A stretch of DNA of 64,000 nt, taken from Microbulbifer pacificus. GTDB taxonomy: Bacteria > Pseudomonadota > Gammaproteobacteria > Pseudomonadales > Cellvibrionaceae. The stretch is taken from assembly GCF_002959965.1 (NCBI RefSeq), contig NZ_PREV01000027.1, positions 1,054,001 through 1,118,000 on the forward strand, written 5' to 3'. The position numbers and the translations under genes are program-made. Below, piece by piece: positions 27,353-37,231 of this stretch (positions within the stretch are counted from its first letter, which is position 1; each line of letters starts with the position of its first letter). Below the pieces are notes generated by a model that was not told where the DNA came from, did no database searches, and saw only the letters and a program-made list of their open reading frames with translations.

Positions 27353-28567
27353 ATGTTGCAAAAGAAGAAATCGTTGATCTCCGGCAGCTTGTTGCTCGCC
27401 GCAGCGCTGCTGTCAGCCTGCGGTGAAAAACAGCAGGCCATGCAAGGACACACACCACAGGTCACCGTCGTTACGCTGGCGAGCGAACCCGTCACCCTGA
27501 CCCGTCAGCTGCCTGGCCGCACCAGCCCCTTTAAAGTGGCGGAAGTGCGTCCGCAGGTGGATGGCATCATCAAGGATCAGCTGTTCAATGAGGGCGGACT
27601 GGTAGAAGCCGGAGGGGCTTTGTACCAGTTGGACGACGCTCGTTACCGGGCGGACTATGACAGCGCACGGGCCTCGCTGGAGCGCGCCGAGGCCACGCTG
27701 AATGTGGCCAAGTTGCAGGCAGACCGCACCCAGGCGCTGGTAAAGAACGGCGCAGTGAGCAAGCAGGACAACGACAGCGCGATTGCCTCACTGCAGCAGG
27801 CGAAAGCCGATGTGGCCGCGGCGAAAGCGGCAGTGCAGCGCAGCAAGGTGATGCTGGAGTTCGCCCGAATCAGTGCCCCCATCAGCGGTCGTATCGGGAT
27901 TTCCTCTGTGACCCAGGGCGCGCTGGTGACAAGCAATCAGGCCACGGCCCTGGCGACCATCCAGCAATTGGACCCGATTTATGTGGATCTAACCCAATCG
28001 GTGAGCGAGCTGCTGAGCCTGCGCAAAGCACTGGCGGCGGGAACCATGGAGAAGACCGACGATTTGCCGGTAACCATTCTGCTGGAAGACGGCAGCCCCT
28101 ACCCCCACGCTGGCAAACTCGCATTCTCTGAAGTGAGCGTCGACCCGACTACCGGCAGTGTTCGCCTGCGGGTGGTGGTGCCGAACCCGGAGCACACACT
28201 GCTGCCGGGCATGTATGTACGGGCCTCGGTGGGCAGTGGTCAGCGTGAAAATGCCATCCTCGTACCCCAGCAGGGCATCGCGCGCGACCCGAAGGGCAAC
28301 ACCACCGCGATGGTAGTTGGTGAGGGCAATACGGTTGAGCAGCGTTCGGTGCAGGTTTCCCAGACCGTGGGCAGCTCCTGGCTGGTGGAAAGCGGACTGA
28401 AGGCAGGCGATCGCGTGATTGTTGAGGGATTGCAGAAGATTCGCCCCGGCGTGGTGGTCAATCCCGGTGAGGCCGCAGCGCCAGCACCGGTGGACCTGCC
28501 CGCGCCCGCCAGCGAGTCAGCAGAAAACGCACCGGCAAAAGCACAGAGCGACGCCAGCAAGGGGTAA
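27353..28567 (+). CDS. RND efflux periplasmic adaptor lipoprotein (AcrA/MexA type)
   Basis: A 404-residue membrane fusion protein that joins the inner-membrane RND pump to an outer-membrane duct. The signal has a clear lipobox (LLSAC, lipidated Cys23). The order is beta-barrel/lipoyl (VRPQVDGIIKDQLFNEGGLVEAG), an alpha-hairpin at ~100-170 (RADYDSARASLERAEATLNVAKLQADR; YxxLVxxGAVSKQDxD), the second lipoyl half (ISAPISGRIGISSVTQGALV), then the barrel (DPTTGSVRLRVVVPNPEHTLLPGMYVRA). The C-terminal ~25 residues are Ala/Pro-rich. It is 6 bp upstream of the transporter gene. Confidence 0.96.
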   Translation: MLQKKKSLISGSLLLAAALLSACGEKQQAMQGHTPQVTVVTLASEPVTLTRQLPGRTSPFKVAEVRPQVDGIIKDQLFNEGGLVEAGGALYQLDDARYRADYDSARASLERAEATLNVAKLQADRTQALVKNGAVSKQDNDSAIASLQQAKADVAAAKAAVQRSKVMLEFARISAPISGRIGISSVTQGALVTSNQATALATIQQLDPIYVDLTQSVSELLSLRKALAAGTMEKTDDLPVTILLEDGSPYPHAGKLAFSEVSVDPTTGSVRLRVVVPNPEHTLLPGMYVRASVGSGQRENAILVPQQGIARDPKGNTTAMVVGEGNTVEQRSVQVSQTVGSSWLVESGLKAGDRVIVEGLQKIRPGVVVNPGEAAAPAPVDLPAPASESAENAPAKAQSDASKG

Positions 28568-28573
28568 GTAGTC

Positions 28574-31500
28574 ATGGCAGGATTCTTTATTGATCGCCCC
28601 ATTTTTGCGTGGGTGATCGCGATTGTCGTGATGCTGTTCGGCGGCCTCGCGATAACCAAATTGCCGGTTGAGCGCTACCCGGATATTGCCCCGCCGGTGG
28701 TTTCCATCAGCGGTGCCTATCCCGGCGCTTCGGCCAAGGTCATCGAAGACACGGTAACCCAGGTGATCGAGCAGAACATGAAAGGGCTCGACGGCCTGTT
28801 GTACATGTCTGCCACCAGTCAGTCTATCGGTACCACTGAAGTTACCCTGACGTTTGCCAACGGTACTGACCCGGACATCGCTCAGGTGCAGGTACAGAAC
28901 AAGTTACAGCTGGCAATGCCGCTGCTGCCGGAAGCCGTTCAGCGCCAGGGCCTGACCGTGGGTAAAGGGCGCGCGGGATTCCTGCTGGTGGCGGGTTTCG
29001 TATCTACCGATGGCACTATGCAGAAAGAGGATATCGCGGATTACGTGGTATCCAATGTGGTCGATCCACTCAGCCGGGTACCGGGCGTGGGCAGTATCCA
29101 GGTATTCGGTTCCAAGTACGCCATGCGTATCTGGTTGGACCCGAACAAACTGGATGCCTACAAGGTAACGCCAACGGACATCATTTCCGCGGTCAACAAC
29201 CAGAACCAGCAGGTCGCTATCGGCAGCCTCGGCGGTACGCCTGCGGTGGAGGGACAGCAGCTCAACGCGAGCATTACCGCGCAGAGTCGCATGCAGACCC
29301 CGGAAGAGTTCCGCAATGTGATTCTGCGGGCCAACCCCGATGGCTCCGTGCTGAAACTTGGGGATGTGGCACGGGTGGAAATGGGCACGGAGAGCTATGA
29401 CTTCCTGACCCGCTATAACCGCGCCCCCGCGACCGGTATTGCAGTTTCCCTGGCCACTGGCGCCAACGCACTGGAGACCGCGGATGCGGTAAAAGCCAAA
29501 CTGGCGGAAATGAACGCAAACTTCCCCGCGGGTCTGAAGACCGTGATTCCGTTCGATACCACTCCGTTTGTGGAAGTGTCTATCAAAGGCGTGATTCAGA
29601 CGCTGGTGGAAGCGGTCATCCTGGTGTTCCTGGTCATGCTGCTGTTCCTGCAGAATATTCGCGCGACCATCATTCCCACCATCGCGGTGCCCGTGGTGTT
29701 GCTCGGTACCTTCGGGGTGCTGTCCGTACTCGGTTTCTCGGTGAATATGCTGACCATGTTCGCCATGGTGCTCGCCATCGGCCTGCTGGTGGACGATGCC
29801 ATCGTGGTGGTGGAAAACGTCGAGCGGGTGATGCACGAGGAAAACCTGTCACCCAAGGACGCGACCAAGAAATCCATGAAGCAGATCACCGGCGCGCTGG
29901 TCGGTATCGGCGTGGTGCTGTCGGCGGTATTTGTGCCCATGGCGTTTATGGATGGCTCTACCGGCGTGATCTACCGCCAGTTCTCCGCCACCATCGTTGC
30001 GGCCATGGCCTTCTCCGTTCTCGTTGCCATCGTACTGACACCGGCACTGTGCGCCACCATGCTGAAGCCCGGTTCCCACGGCAGCCAGAAAGGGTTCTTT
30101 GGCTGGTTCAACCGCAAGTTTGATCGCAGCGCGGCAACCTACCAGCGCGGCGTGCGTGGCATTCTCGCCCGCAGCGGTCGCTTTATGTTGTTGTTTGGAC
30201 TGCTGACCGCAGTGATGGTGTTCCTGTTCGTGCGTTCTCCCAGCTCCTTCCTGCCGGAGGAGGATCAGGGCGTACTCTTCTCCATGGTACAGACCCCGGT
30301 GGGTGCGACCCAGGAGCGCACGATGGAGTCGGTGGAGAAGCTGGAAGATCACTTCCTCAACAACGAAAGTGACCTGGTGGAATCTGTATTCTCGGTGCAG
30401 GGCTTCAGTTTTGCCGGTAGCGGTCAGAACAATGCCATGGCGTTTATCAAGCTGAAGGACTGGGACGAGCGCGAGGAAGAATCCGAGCAGGCCAAGTCTG
30501 TCGCCATGCGCGGTATGGGTGCCCTGAGTCAGATCAAGGACGCCATTGCCTACGCCTTCTCACCGCCGGCACTGCCGGAGCTGGGTACCTCCGCGGGCTT
30601 CGCCATGTACCTGAAGGACAATGCGAACCTCGGCCACGATGCCCTGACCAACGCGCGCAACCAGCTGCTGGGTATGGCTGCACAGAGCCCGCTGCTGACC
30701 GGCGTGCGCCCGAATGGCCAGGAGGATACGCCGCAGTTCAAACTGAAGGTGAACAATGCCAAGGCGTCTGCACTCGGCGTTTCCATCGGCAACATCAATA
30801 GCACCCTCGGCGTTGCCTGGGGTGGTCAGTACATTGACGACTTTATCGATCGCGGCCGTATCAAGCGTGTGTATATGCAGGCAGACGCGCCGTTTAGGAT
30901 GAACCCGGAAGATTTCCGCCTGTGGTCCGTGCGTAACAGCAGCGGCGAGATGGTGCCGGTGTCTTCCTTCGCCACCTTTGAGTGGGAATACGGCTCACCG
31001 CGACTGGAACGCTACAACGGTGTGCCCGCGGTACAGATCCAGGGGCAGGGCGCCCCCGGTGTGAGTTCCGGCGATGCCATGGCTGAAATGGAGCGCCTGG
31101 TGAGCCAGTTGCCGGAAGGTTTTGGCCTGGAGTGGACTGCACTGTCTTATCAAGAGCAACAGGCCGGTTCCCAGACGACGCTGCTGTACGCACTGTCGAT
31201 TCTGATCGTGTTTCTGTGCCTGGCGGCACTGTACGAAAGCTGGACCGTGCCCACCGCGGTACTGCTGGTCGCCCCGCTGGGTATTCTCGGCGCGGTACTG
31301 GCGAGTAATTTCCGCGGTTTCGACCGGGATATTTACTTCCAGGTGGCCATGCTCACCACCGTGGGCCTGACCAGCAAGAACGCGATTCTGATCGTGGAGT
31401 TTGCCAAGCAGAATCTGGAAGCGGGTATGGAACTGATTGAGGCCACCATGCACGCGGTGCGGGACCGACTGCGCCCCATCATCATGACCTCGCTGGCCTT

Positions 31501-31747
31501 CGGTCTCGGGGTACTGCCGCTGGCAATCGCCAGCGGCGCCGGCTCCGGTGCACAGCAGGCCATCGGTACTGGTGTACTGGGAGGCATGATTGTAGGTACG
31601 TTGCTGGGTATTTTCTTTATTCCGCTGTTCTTCGTTGTGGTGCAAAAACTGTTCGGTGGAAAACAATTTGCCTCGAGTGACGACGACTTCACGGGCAGAT
31701 TGGAACTTGAAGGCAGATCCTCCGAGCGGCGGACCGAGCCCGCCTGA
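28574..31747 (+). CDS. RND multidrug efflux transporter (AcrB/MexB, HAE1 type)
   Basis: A 1057-residue proton-driven inner-membrane pump trimer subunit. N-terminus [20 protein letters not shown] is diagnostic. There are twelve membrane segments and two large periplasmic loops (porter and docking domains). The proton-relay aspartates are present in helix 4 ([18 protein letters not shown]), and the signature [16 protein letters not shown] is in the second half. Substrates are likely lipophilic drugs, bile-like compounds or solvents, as in the family; not provable here. No outer-membrane duct gene (tolC/oprM) follows, and a strong terminator ends the operon. Confidence 0.97.
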   Translation: MAGFFIDRPIFAWVIAIVVMLFGGLAITKLPVERYPDIAPPVVSISGAYPGASAKVIEDTVTQVIEQNMKGLDGLLYMSATSQSIGTTEVTLTFANGTDPDIAQVQVQNKLQLAMPLLPEAVQRQGLTVGKGRAGFLLVAGFVSTDGTMQKEDIADYVVSNVVDPLSRVPGVGSIQVFGSKYAMRIWLDPNKLDAYKVTPTDIISAVNNQNQQVAIGSLGGTPAVEGQQLNASITAQSRMQTPEEFRNVILRANPDGSVLKLGDVARVEMGTESYDFLTRYNRAPATGIAVSLATGANALETADAVKAKLAEMNANFPAGLKTVIPFDTTPFVEVSIKGVIQTLVEAVILVFLVMLLFLQNIRATIIPTIAVPVVLLGTFGVLSVLGFSVNMLTMFAMVLAIGLLVDDAIVVVENVERVMHEENLSPKDATKKSMKQITGALVGIGVVLSAVFVPMAFMDGSTGVIYRQFSATIVAAMAFSVLVAIVLTPALCATMLKPGSHGSQKGFFGWFNRKFDRSAATYQRGVRGILARSGRFMLLFGLLTAVMVFLFVRSPSSFLPEEDQGVLFSMVQTPVGATQERTMESVEKLEDHFLNNESDLVESVFSVQGFSFAGSGQNNAMAFIKLKDWDEREEESEQAKSVAMRGMGALSQIKDAIAYAFSPPALPELGTSAGFAMYLKDNANLGHDALTNARNQLLGMAAQSPLLTGVRPNGQEDTPQFKLKVNNAKASALGVSIGNINSTLGVAWGGQYIDDFIDRGRIKRVYMQADAPFRMNPEDFRLWSVRNSSGEMVPVSSFATFEWEYGSPRLERYNGVPAVQIQGQGAPGVSSGDAMAEMERLVSQLPEGFGLEWTALSYQEQQAGSQTTLLYALSILIVFLCLAALYESWTVPTAVLLVAPLGILGAVLASNFRGFDRDIYFQVAMLTTVGLTSKNAILIVEFAKQNLEAGMELIEATMHAVRDRLRPIIMTSLAFGLGVLPLAIASGAGSGAQQAIGTGVLGGMIVGTLLGIFFIPLFFVVVQKLFGGKQFASSDDDFTGRLELEGRSSERRTEPA

Positions 31748-31773
31748 GCGGCATCAACCAGACTGTAAACCTT

Positions 31774-31808
31774 GGCCGGGTAATGCGTTTGCACCCCGGC
31801 CTTTTTTA
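31774..31808 (+). terminator. Rho-independent terminator of the RND pump operon
   Basis: GGCCGGG pairs with CCCGGCC around a 13-base loop, followed by TTTTTT. It lies 26 bp after the transporter stop. Confidence 0.88.
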
Positions 31809-31883
31809 TTCACGGGATTTGTCAGCGCAAACCCTGCCTGTAGTAGAGCAGACCTGCGTCCGGCTGGCTGCTAGACTGCGGCA

Positions 31884-32690
31884 ATGAAAACCAAATCAGA
31901 AATATCTCATCTACAGGGCAGCCTTGTCCTCGGCCGTGAAGGGAAAGCGTCTTTCGCGGCCCAACAGGCGCAATTGCTGCGGGCAATTGCCGAATGCGGT
32001 TCCATTTCCGCGGCGGCGAAGAGCGTGGGCATCAGCTATAAAACCGCCTGGGATCGCATTGATGCCATGAACAACCTCTCCACGGCGCCCCTGGTGGTTC
32101 GTAGCGCCGGAGGCTCCCAGGGTGGGGGTACCGCGCTTACGGCGCTGGGTGAAAAAGTGTTGAAAGGATTTACCGCACTGGAAAAAGAGCACGCGCTGTT
32201 TCTTGAGCGGGTGGGACGCAAGGTGCGGGCGTTTGAGGATATCGCGGAATTTGCGGGAGTGGGGCTTATGAAAACCAGTGCACGCAATCAGTTCCGAGGC
32301 AAAGTCACTGCGATCAAGCCCGGCGCGGTCAACGCGGAAGTGATGCTGGATATCGGCGCTGAACAGCCGCTGGTGGCGATGATAACCAACGACAGCGTGG
32401 AAACACTCGAGCTTGTCACGGGCGGCGCCGCGTTGGCGCTGGTCAAGGCCTCCTGGGTTATTCTCACCAGGGAAGTGGGGCTGAAAACCAGCGCGCGCAA
32501 CCGGTTCCGGGGAAGGGTCAGCCGTATTGAAACCGGCGCGGTGAACAGTGATGTCTCCCTGGATCTCGGTAATGGTAAATCCATTGGTGCGGTCATCACC
32601 AACGAGAGTGTGAAAGAGCTGATGCTGGCGGTTGGGGATGAGGCCAGTGCGCTGTTCAAATCCTCCAGCGTGATCCTGATGGTGGAATGA
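31884..32690 (+). CDS. modE: Molybdate-responsive regulator ModE
   Basis: A 268-residue transcription factor that binds molybdate and controls molybdate uptake and molybdoenzyme genes. The N-terminal winged HTH is clear (ECGSISAAAKSVGISYKTAWDRIDAMNN, ~residues 37-64). Two tandem Mop/TOBE domains follow at ~129-195 and ~200-267; both begin with the same SARNxFRGxV pattern, the molybdate-binding fold. Length and layout match E. coli ModE. It converges with modABC, ending 12 bp from the modC stop. A ModE box lies in front of modA. Confidence 0.96.
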   Translation: MKTKSEISHLQGSLVLGREGKASFAAQQAQLLRAIAECGSISAAAKSVGISYKTAWDRIDAMNNLSTAPLVVRSAGGSQGGGTALTALGEKVLKGFTALEKEHALFLERVGRKVRAFEDIAEFAGVGLMKTSARNQFRGKVTAIKPGAVNAEVMLDIGAEQPLVAMITNDSVETLELVTGGAALALVKASWVILTREVGLKTSARNRFRGRVSRIETGAVNSDVSLDLGNGKSIGAVITNESVKELMLAVGDEASALFKSSSVILMVE

Positions 32691-32702
32691 TCGCACCCAT
32701 GC

Positions 32703-33857
32703 TTATCTGACGATCGCCACGGACTTGATCTGCGCCCACAGTTCGCTGCCAATTTTGATATCCAGATGCTGCAGAGAACGATGGGTGATGCGCGCAATCA
32801 GCTGGGTTTCGTCAGCTGACTCCAAGGGTGCGTTTTTCGGCTCGGGCTGTAAGCGGACCAACGCCATGGCCGGGTCGCGGTCCGCGCTAATTTCCTGCAC
32901 ACGTACGGGCAACCGGTTGAGAATGCTGCTGCGGGAATCTTCATCCAGAGACAGGCTGATGTCGCGTGCCAGAATACGCACTCGGATCGTTTCGCCTACC
33001 GCCTCGCCGCTGTCGCGCAGCCACAAATTGCCGCCGGTAAACTGCGCACGTGCCAGAAGCCATTCGCTGTTGCGTTCGGCAATGCGCGCTTCCACCAGTA
33101 CGCCCAGATCGTCTCCCAGTTGAACCGGAAAATCCGCGCGGGACAGTATGGTTGTTGGCGCTCCCTCTCGGGTAATTTTTCCTTCCTCCATCAGTAGCAG
33201 GTGATCAGACAGTCGGGCAATCTCCTCCACCGAGTGGCTGACATACAGAATCGGGATATCCAGTGTGCGATGCAGCTTTTCAAGATAGGGAAGGATTTCC
33301 CGCTTGCGTATCTGGTCCAGGGAGGCAAGCGGCTCGTCCATCAACAGCAGGCGTGGTTTCACCAGCAATGCGCGGGCGATGGCCACCCGCTGCTGTTCCC
33401 CGCCGGAAAGCGCCGCCGGATTCTGCGCGAGCAGGTGTTCTATGCCCATCAGGTCAATGATCTGTTCGTACTCCGCCCCGGAGACCTTCTCCCAGGCGCG
33501 CTTGCGCGCAAACGCGAGATTACCCCCGGCGCTCAGATGCGGGAACAGACTCGGCTGCTGAAACACGAATCCCAGGGGCCGTCTGTGTACTGGCAGTGTG
33601 TTGCCTGAAATCTGCCACGATTCCCCATTTACATTGAGGCTGCCGTCTTTGCAGGGTTGCAGGCCGGCAATGCAGCGGAGCAGAGTGGTTTTTCCCGAGC
33701 CGGACGGACCGAAAATGCCGGTGACACCACGCCCCGGTAATGCCAGTTGCACATCCAGCGAGAATTGTCGGGCTGCCGTACTCGGTGACATCGACAACCT
33801 GAAATGTCCGGAAATACCGCATGATCCAGCGGCAGGTAATACGGAATCAAATCCCAT
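32703..33857 (-). CDS. modC: Molybdate ABC transporter, ATP-binding subunit
   Basis: A 384-residue cytoplasmic ATPase powering ModB. Walker A is GPSGSGKTT, the Q loop FVFQQPSLFPHL, the signature LSGGEQQRVAIARALL, Walker B LLLMDEPLASLD and the switch His in ILYVSHS. A C-terminal TOBE/Mop domain (~300-380) may sense molybdate. The start at 33857 overlaps the end of modB by 11 bp. The first ~20 residues precede the expected domain start, so a later start at Met23 is possible. It is the last gene of modABC. Confidence 0.95.
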   Translation of the reverse strand: MGFDSVLPAAGSCGISGHFRLSMSPSTAARQFSLDVQLALPGRGVTGIFGPSGSGKTTLLRCIAGLQPCKDGSLNVNGESWQISGNTLPVHRRPLGFVFQQPSLFPHLSAGGNLAFARKRAWEKVSGAEYEQIIDLMGIEHLLAQNPAALSGGEQQRVAIARALLVKPRLLLMDEPLASLDQIRKREILPYLEKLHRTLDIPILYVSHSVEEIARLSDHLLLMEEGKITREGAPTTILSRADFPVQLGDDLGVLVEARIAERNSEWLLARAQFTGGNLWLRDSGEAVGETIRVRILARDISLSLDEDSRSSILNRLPVRVQEISADRDPAMALVRLQPEPKNAPLESADETQLIARITHRSLQHLDIKIGSELWAQIKSVAIVR

Positions 33858-34539
33858 AACGCATTCCCGATGCCGATTTTCGATGTTGCAGCCTGTACAG
33901 AAGCAGCAGAATGAAGAACGAGAAGCCGATCATCGCCGCCGACAGCCAGTGTGCCTGGGTGTATTCCAGCGCCTCCACGTGGTCGTAAATCTGCACGGAA
34001 ACCACACGGGTTTCTCCGGGAATATTGCCGCCGATCATCAATACCACGCCGAATTCGCCGACCGTATGGGCAAATCCCAGCACGGATGCTGTGAGAATGC
34101 CCGGCCTGGCCAACGGCAGGGTCACATGCCAGAAACGATCCCACGGACCAGCGCGCAGTGTTGCCGCAACTTCCGCCGGCCGGGCTCCCTGTGCCTCAAT
34201 GGCATTCTGGATTGGCTGTACTACAAAGGGCAGCGAATACAGTAACGATGCCACCACCAGTCCCCAGAAGGTAAAGGGCAGGGTGCCCATTCCAAGCATT
34301 TCGGTAAACCTTCCCAGGGGGCCGGATGGGCCCATGAAAATCAGCAGGTAAAAACCGAGCACCGTGGGTGGCAGCACCAGAGGCAATGCCACCAGCGCGC
34401 TTACCGGGCCTTTGAAGGGCGAGGAGGTTCTCGCCAGCCACAGGGCTAGCGGGGTGCCGAGCAGCAACAACAGAACCGTAACCGTGGTGGCCAGCCGCAA
34501 TGTGAGCCAGATGGCCGTGAGATCGGCATCACTCAGCAT
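33847..34539 (-). CDS. modB: Molybdate ABC transporter, permease subunit
   Basis: A 230-residue inner-membrane permease that forms the molybdate channel as a dimer. Five or more membrane segments are visible (TLRLATTVTVLLLLLGTPLAL; LVALPLVLPPTVLGFYLLI). The ABC-binding EAA loop reads EVAATLRAGPWDRFWHVTLPLARPGI. The frame opens 40 codons upstream, but the ATG at 34539 gives the family length and an 11-bp overlap with modA, so it is preferred. Confidence 0.95.
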   Translation of the reverse strand: MLSDADLTAIWLTLRLATTVTVLLLLLGTPLALWLARTSSPFKGPVSALVALPLVLPPTVLGFYLLIFMGPSGPLGRFTEMLGMGTLPFTFWGLVVASLLYSLPFVVQPIQNAIEAQGARPAEVAATLRAGPWDRFWHVTLPLARPGILTASVLGFAHTVGEFGVVLMIGGNIPGETRVVSVQIYDHVEALEYTQAHWLSAAMIGFSFFILLLLYRLQHRKSASGMRYGI

Positions 34540-35368
34540 GATTGTGTCCGGTGTTGTGGATGGGCGCTTCTCGACGGTTGTTACTGTTACTCGCGGCTGG
34601 TGCGGGCGTGTTGTAGCCATAGGCGCGGATGATTGCCCTCGCTTCCTCGCTCTGCACAAATGCCCAGAACTCCCGCAGCGCCGGCAGCTCCGTGCCCCGT
34701 TTCAGAATTACGGCGTCCTGCCGAATCGGGCGGTAAAGTTGTGTCGGTACAATCCAGGCAGAACCGCTCGTAACCTCGCCGTTTTTGAGTACCTGGGACA
34801 AGGCGACCAGTCCAAGATCCGCGTTGCCGCTCGCGACAAACTGGTAGGTTTGGGAAATATTTTCGCCCAGTATCCAGTGAGTGCGGGACTGCTCTTCAAT
34901 CTGCAGATGCCGCAGCACTTCTAACGCCGCTGCACCGTAGGGTGCGAGTTTCGGATTGGCGATAGCCAGCTTGTTGTAGGCCCCCTGATTCAATACCGTG
35001 CCCTTGGCATCCACCACTCCCGGTTCGCTGGACCAGAGCACCAATTTGCCTTCCGCATAAGTAAAGCGACTGTCCTTGGTGGTCTGACCGAGTTTGTCCA
35101 GCCGTTGGGGCTTGTCCTGATCCGCGGAAAAGAACGCGTGATATGGGGCGCCGTGACTGATCTGTGCAAAAAACTTTCCGGAGGAGCCGAATGCCAGCCT
35201 CACCTTGTGCCCGCTGCGTTTCTCGAATTGCCTGGTGATCTCCTGCATCGGAGCAGTGAAGTTGGACGCAACCGCGATTGTCAGTTCGTCTGCGCGCACC
35301 GCGGCACTCAACATCGCCACGGCCAGCAACAGGCACCGCTGTATCCTTCGCCATGACTGGCATTTCAC
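34529..35368 (-). CDS. modA: Molybdate ABC transporter, periplasmic binding protein
   Basis: A 279-residue periplasmic receptor for molybdate (and likely tungstate). After a signal peptide (LLLAVAMLSAAVRA), the mature start DELTIAVASNFTAPMQEI is typical; the oxyanion loops SNFTAP and AFGSSGKFFAQI contain the Ser residues that bind molybdate. A GTG start at 35368 is preferred because AGGAGG lies 6 bases upstream; a longer ATG form from 35392 would place that site inside the gene. It is the first gene of modABC, and a ModE box lies 46 bp upstream. Confidence 0.95.
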   Translation of the reverse strand: MKCQSWRRIQRCLLLAVAMLSAAVRADELTIAVASNFTAPMQEITRQFEKRSGHKVRLAFGSSGKFFAQISHGAPYHAFFSADQDKPQRLDKLGQTTKDSRFTYAEGKLVLWSSEPGVVDAKGTVLNQGAYNKLAIANPKLAPYGAAALEVLRHLQIEEQSRTHWILGENISQTYQFVASGNADLGLVALSQVLKNGEVTSGSAWIVPTQLYRPIRQDAVILKRGTELPALREFWAFVQSEEARAIIRAYGYNTPAPAASNSNNRREAPIHNTGHNHAE

Positions 35369-35413
35369 TTTAAACCTCCTTGACCACTTCATTGCGGCTG
35401 ATTATTCTGGCAG

Positions 35414-35437
35414 CGCTATATAGTTGTGTATATAACG
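35414..35437. promoter_or_regulatory. ModE operator shared by modABC and the porin gene
   Basis: CGCTATATA, six bases, TATATAACG. This matches the E. coli ModE box (CGnTATATA-N6-TATATAnCG) at every conserved position. It sits 46 bp before modA and 67 bp before the porin start, so one dimer could control both directions. modE itself is 3.5 kb away in the same locus. Confidence 0.92.
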
Positions 35438-35503
35438 AAAATTTTCAAGCAGATAACCACTGGTCATCCGCCAGAAACCGGAGATGAAATGGAGAGGGGA
35501 AGA

Positions 35504-36862
35504 ATGGATCTCAGGATAAGGACGGCAAAAGGGTTGCTGCTGCTTGTTGCCAGTACTCCGCTGTTGGCACAGGAACGCGAAGCGGAACCCGCTTCCGGTC
35601 ACAATGATGGATCGCCCCGTATCCGGTTCGATGGCAGCTACCGTCTGCGTTACGAGAGTCTCAACAACAGCTTCCGTCACGGCAATGACGACCAGCTGGC
35701 GGTTTCCCGGTTGCTGGCGCACCTCCGTTACACGGGTGATCACTGGTTTGCGGGTGGTGAATTGCAGGATTCCCGCGCCTGGAAAGGCGATCGTGAGACG
35801 CCACTTGGCACGGACGACATCAACGTCCTGACACCGTTGCAGTACTATCTGGGCTGGCGGGGTACCTGGCGGAGCGGTGATCTCGAGGTCAAAGCCGGCC
35901 GGCTGACGGCGGATCTCGGCAGCCGCCGGTTGCTGGCACGCAACCGTTTCCGGAATACGCTCAACAATTTCGAGGGCGTCGGGATTCAGTGGCAACCCGC
36001 GCATGAGCACCCTGGTTACTGGCAGGCTTTCTGGTACAACCCCATCCAGAGGAACCCCGTCGACAGGCCCGCACTGGCGGAGAACGACTATGGGGTGGAT
36101 CGGGCATTGCGCGGCACCCGCATCTGGGGACTGTATCGGGAAACCGAGGCGCTGGTTCTGTACGCATTGAGGCTCGACGAGTCCGACCAACCCAACGTTG
36201 CCACCCGCGACCGCGAACTCACTACGCTCGGATTCTTCTCCCGCAAAGCCGCGATCCCAGATACCTGGGGCTATGAGCTGGAAGCCGCCTGGCAGTTTGG
36301 CTACTCCAGAAGCGGAACGTCGCCGGATGCGTCGCGCCTCCTCCATCGGGCAGGCTTCGCCCATGGGGAGTGGCGCTACCAGTTCAATGACGCGCTGAGA
36401 TCGCAACTCAGACTGCAGCTGGATTATGCCAGCGGTGATCGCTCCGAAGCGGACGATGAGAACAATCGTTTCGATACACTGTATGGCGCGCGTCGCTTCG
36501 ATTTCGGGCCGACCGGCATCTGGGGTGCCTTTGCCCGAACCAATATTGTGTCGCCCGGTGTGCGCTGGCAATTCCAGTCCGGCCACTGGATTCCGGAGGC
36601 GACCGTACAGGGGCTGGTCGGCTATCGCGCGATATGGCGCGCAAGCACCGCCGATGGCCAGTCAACAGCGGGGATCAGTGCAGACAATGGCGCCCGCTTT
36701 GTCGGGCATCAGTGGGAGGTGCGCCTGCAGGCGCCGCTCACGGAGAGCGTCGAGTCGGAAATAGGTGGCGCATATCTGGCGAGGGGCGCCGCGCTCAAAG
36801 ATGCCAGCGGCGAAACGGTACCGGCGACTTATCTTTATTGCCAGGTCACCCTGAAGTTCTGA
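35504..36862 (+). CDS. Alginate-export-family outer-membrane porin next to modABC
   Basis: A 452-residue outer-membrane protein. A signal peptide ends near LLAQE (residue 23). The rest alternates as beta-strands, beginning IRFDGSYRLRYESLNN and ending YLYCQVTLKF with terminal Phe. It resembles the AlgE-like alginate export family (VKAGRLTADLGSRRLLARNRFRNTLNNFEGVGIQW is the typical core), an 18-strand porin group that includes many porins unrelated to alginate. The frame opens at 35426, but ATG 35504 has GAGAGGGGAAGA just upstream. No alginate genes are nearby; the shared ModE box suggests a role in oxyanion entry. That role is inference. Confidence 0.85.
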   Translation: MDLRIRTAKGLLLLVASTPLLAQEREAEPASGHNDGSPRIRFDGSYRLRYESLNNSFRHGNDDQLAVSRLLAHLRYTGDHWFAGGELQDSRAWKGDRETPLGTDDINVLTPLQYYLGWRGTWRSGDLEVKAGRLTADLGSRRLLARNRFRNTLNNFEGVGIQWQPAHEHPGYWQAFWYNPIQRNPVDRPALAENDYGVDRALRGTRIWGLYRETEALVLYALRLDESDQPNVATRDRELTTLGFFSRKAAIPDTWGYELEAAWQFGYSRSGTSPDASRLLHRAGFAHGEWRYQFNDALRSQLRLQLDYASGDRSEADDENNRFDTLYGARRFDFGPTGIWGAFARTNIVSPGVRWQFQSGHWIPEATVQGLVGYRAIWRASTADGQSTAGISADNGARFVGHQWEVRLQAPLTESVESEIGGAYLARGAALKDASGETVPATYLYCQVTLKF

Positions 36863-37231
36863 CGAACCTTCAAGCCACTGCCCGATTTCGGTTTACCCCA
36901 CAGCTCACACGCCACCTGGGTCTTGGGTGGTGCTGCTTCAACGACATGGTGCCTGTACACCGGTAACAGTCCTATCGAGGCGCCGGCAGAGAATACTGCC
37001 AGCGCACACAGCAGCGGCGTGCTGCATGCGTCAACTTGGCTCTGTTTTCTACACGAGTTTTCGCGAAATTTCCTTCTTCAGCTATAACCGCGACTAAGCT
37101 GAATGCACAGTCTATTTCCAACGTCCGTAGCATTTTAGACGCCAGCCATTCCCGAACTCGTGGTTCGCCATAACACCGCTGACGTCCATATATCTTGTTA
37201 TTTACGCTTGTGCTGATCAATTGGGGGCTAA
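36863..37231. other. Intergenic region before the universal stress gene; no gene seen
   Basis: 369 bp. Small frames occur but none looks like a protein. A short hairpin CGAAC-TCGT-GTTCG lies near 37150, with no T run. The last ~60 bp are AT-rich and probably hold the promoter of the downstream operon; a GGGGG site precedes its ATG. Confidence 0.55.

Noticed and set aside
35504..36862. Alginate biosynthesis locus
   Set aside because: Only the porin resembles AlgE; no algD, alg8, alg44 or other alginate genes are present.
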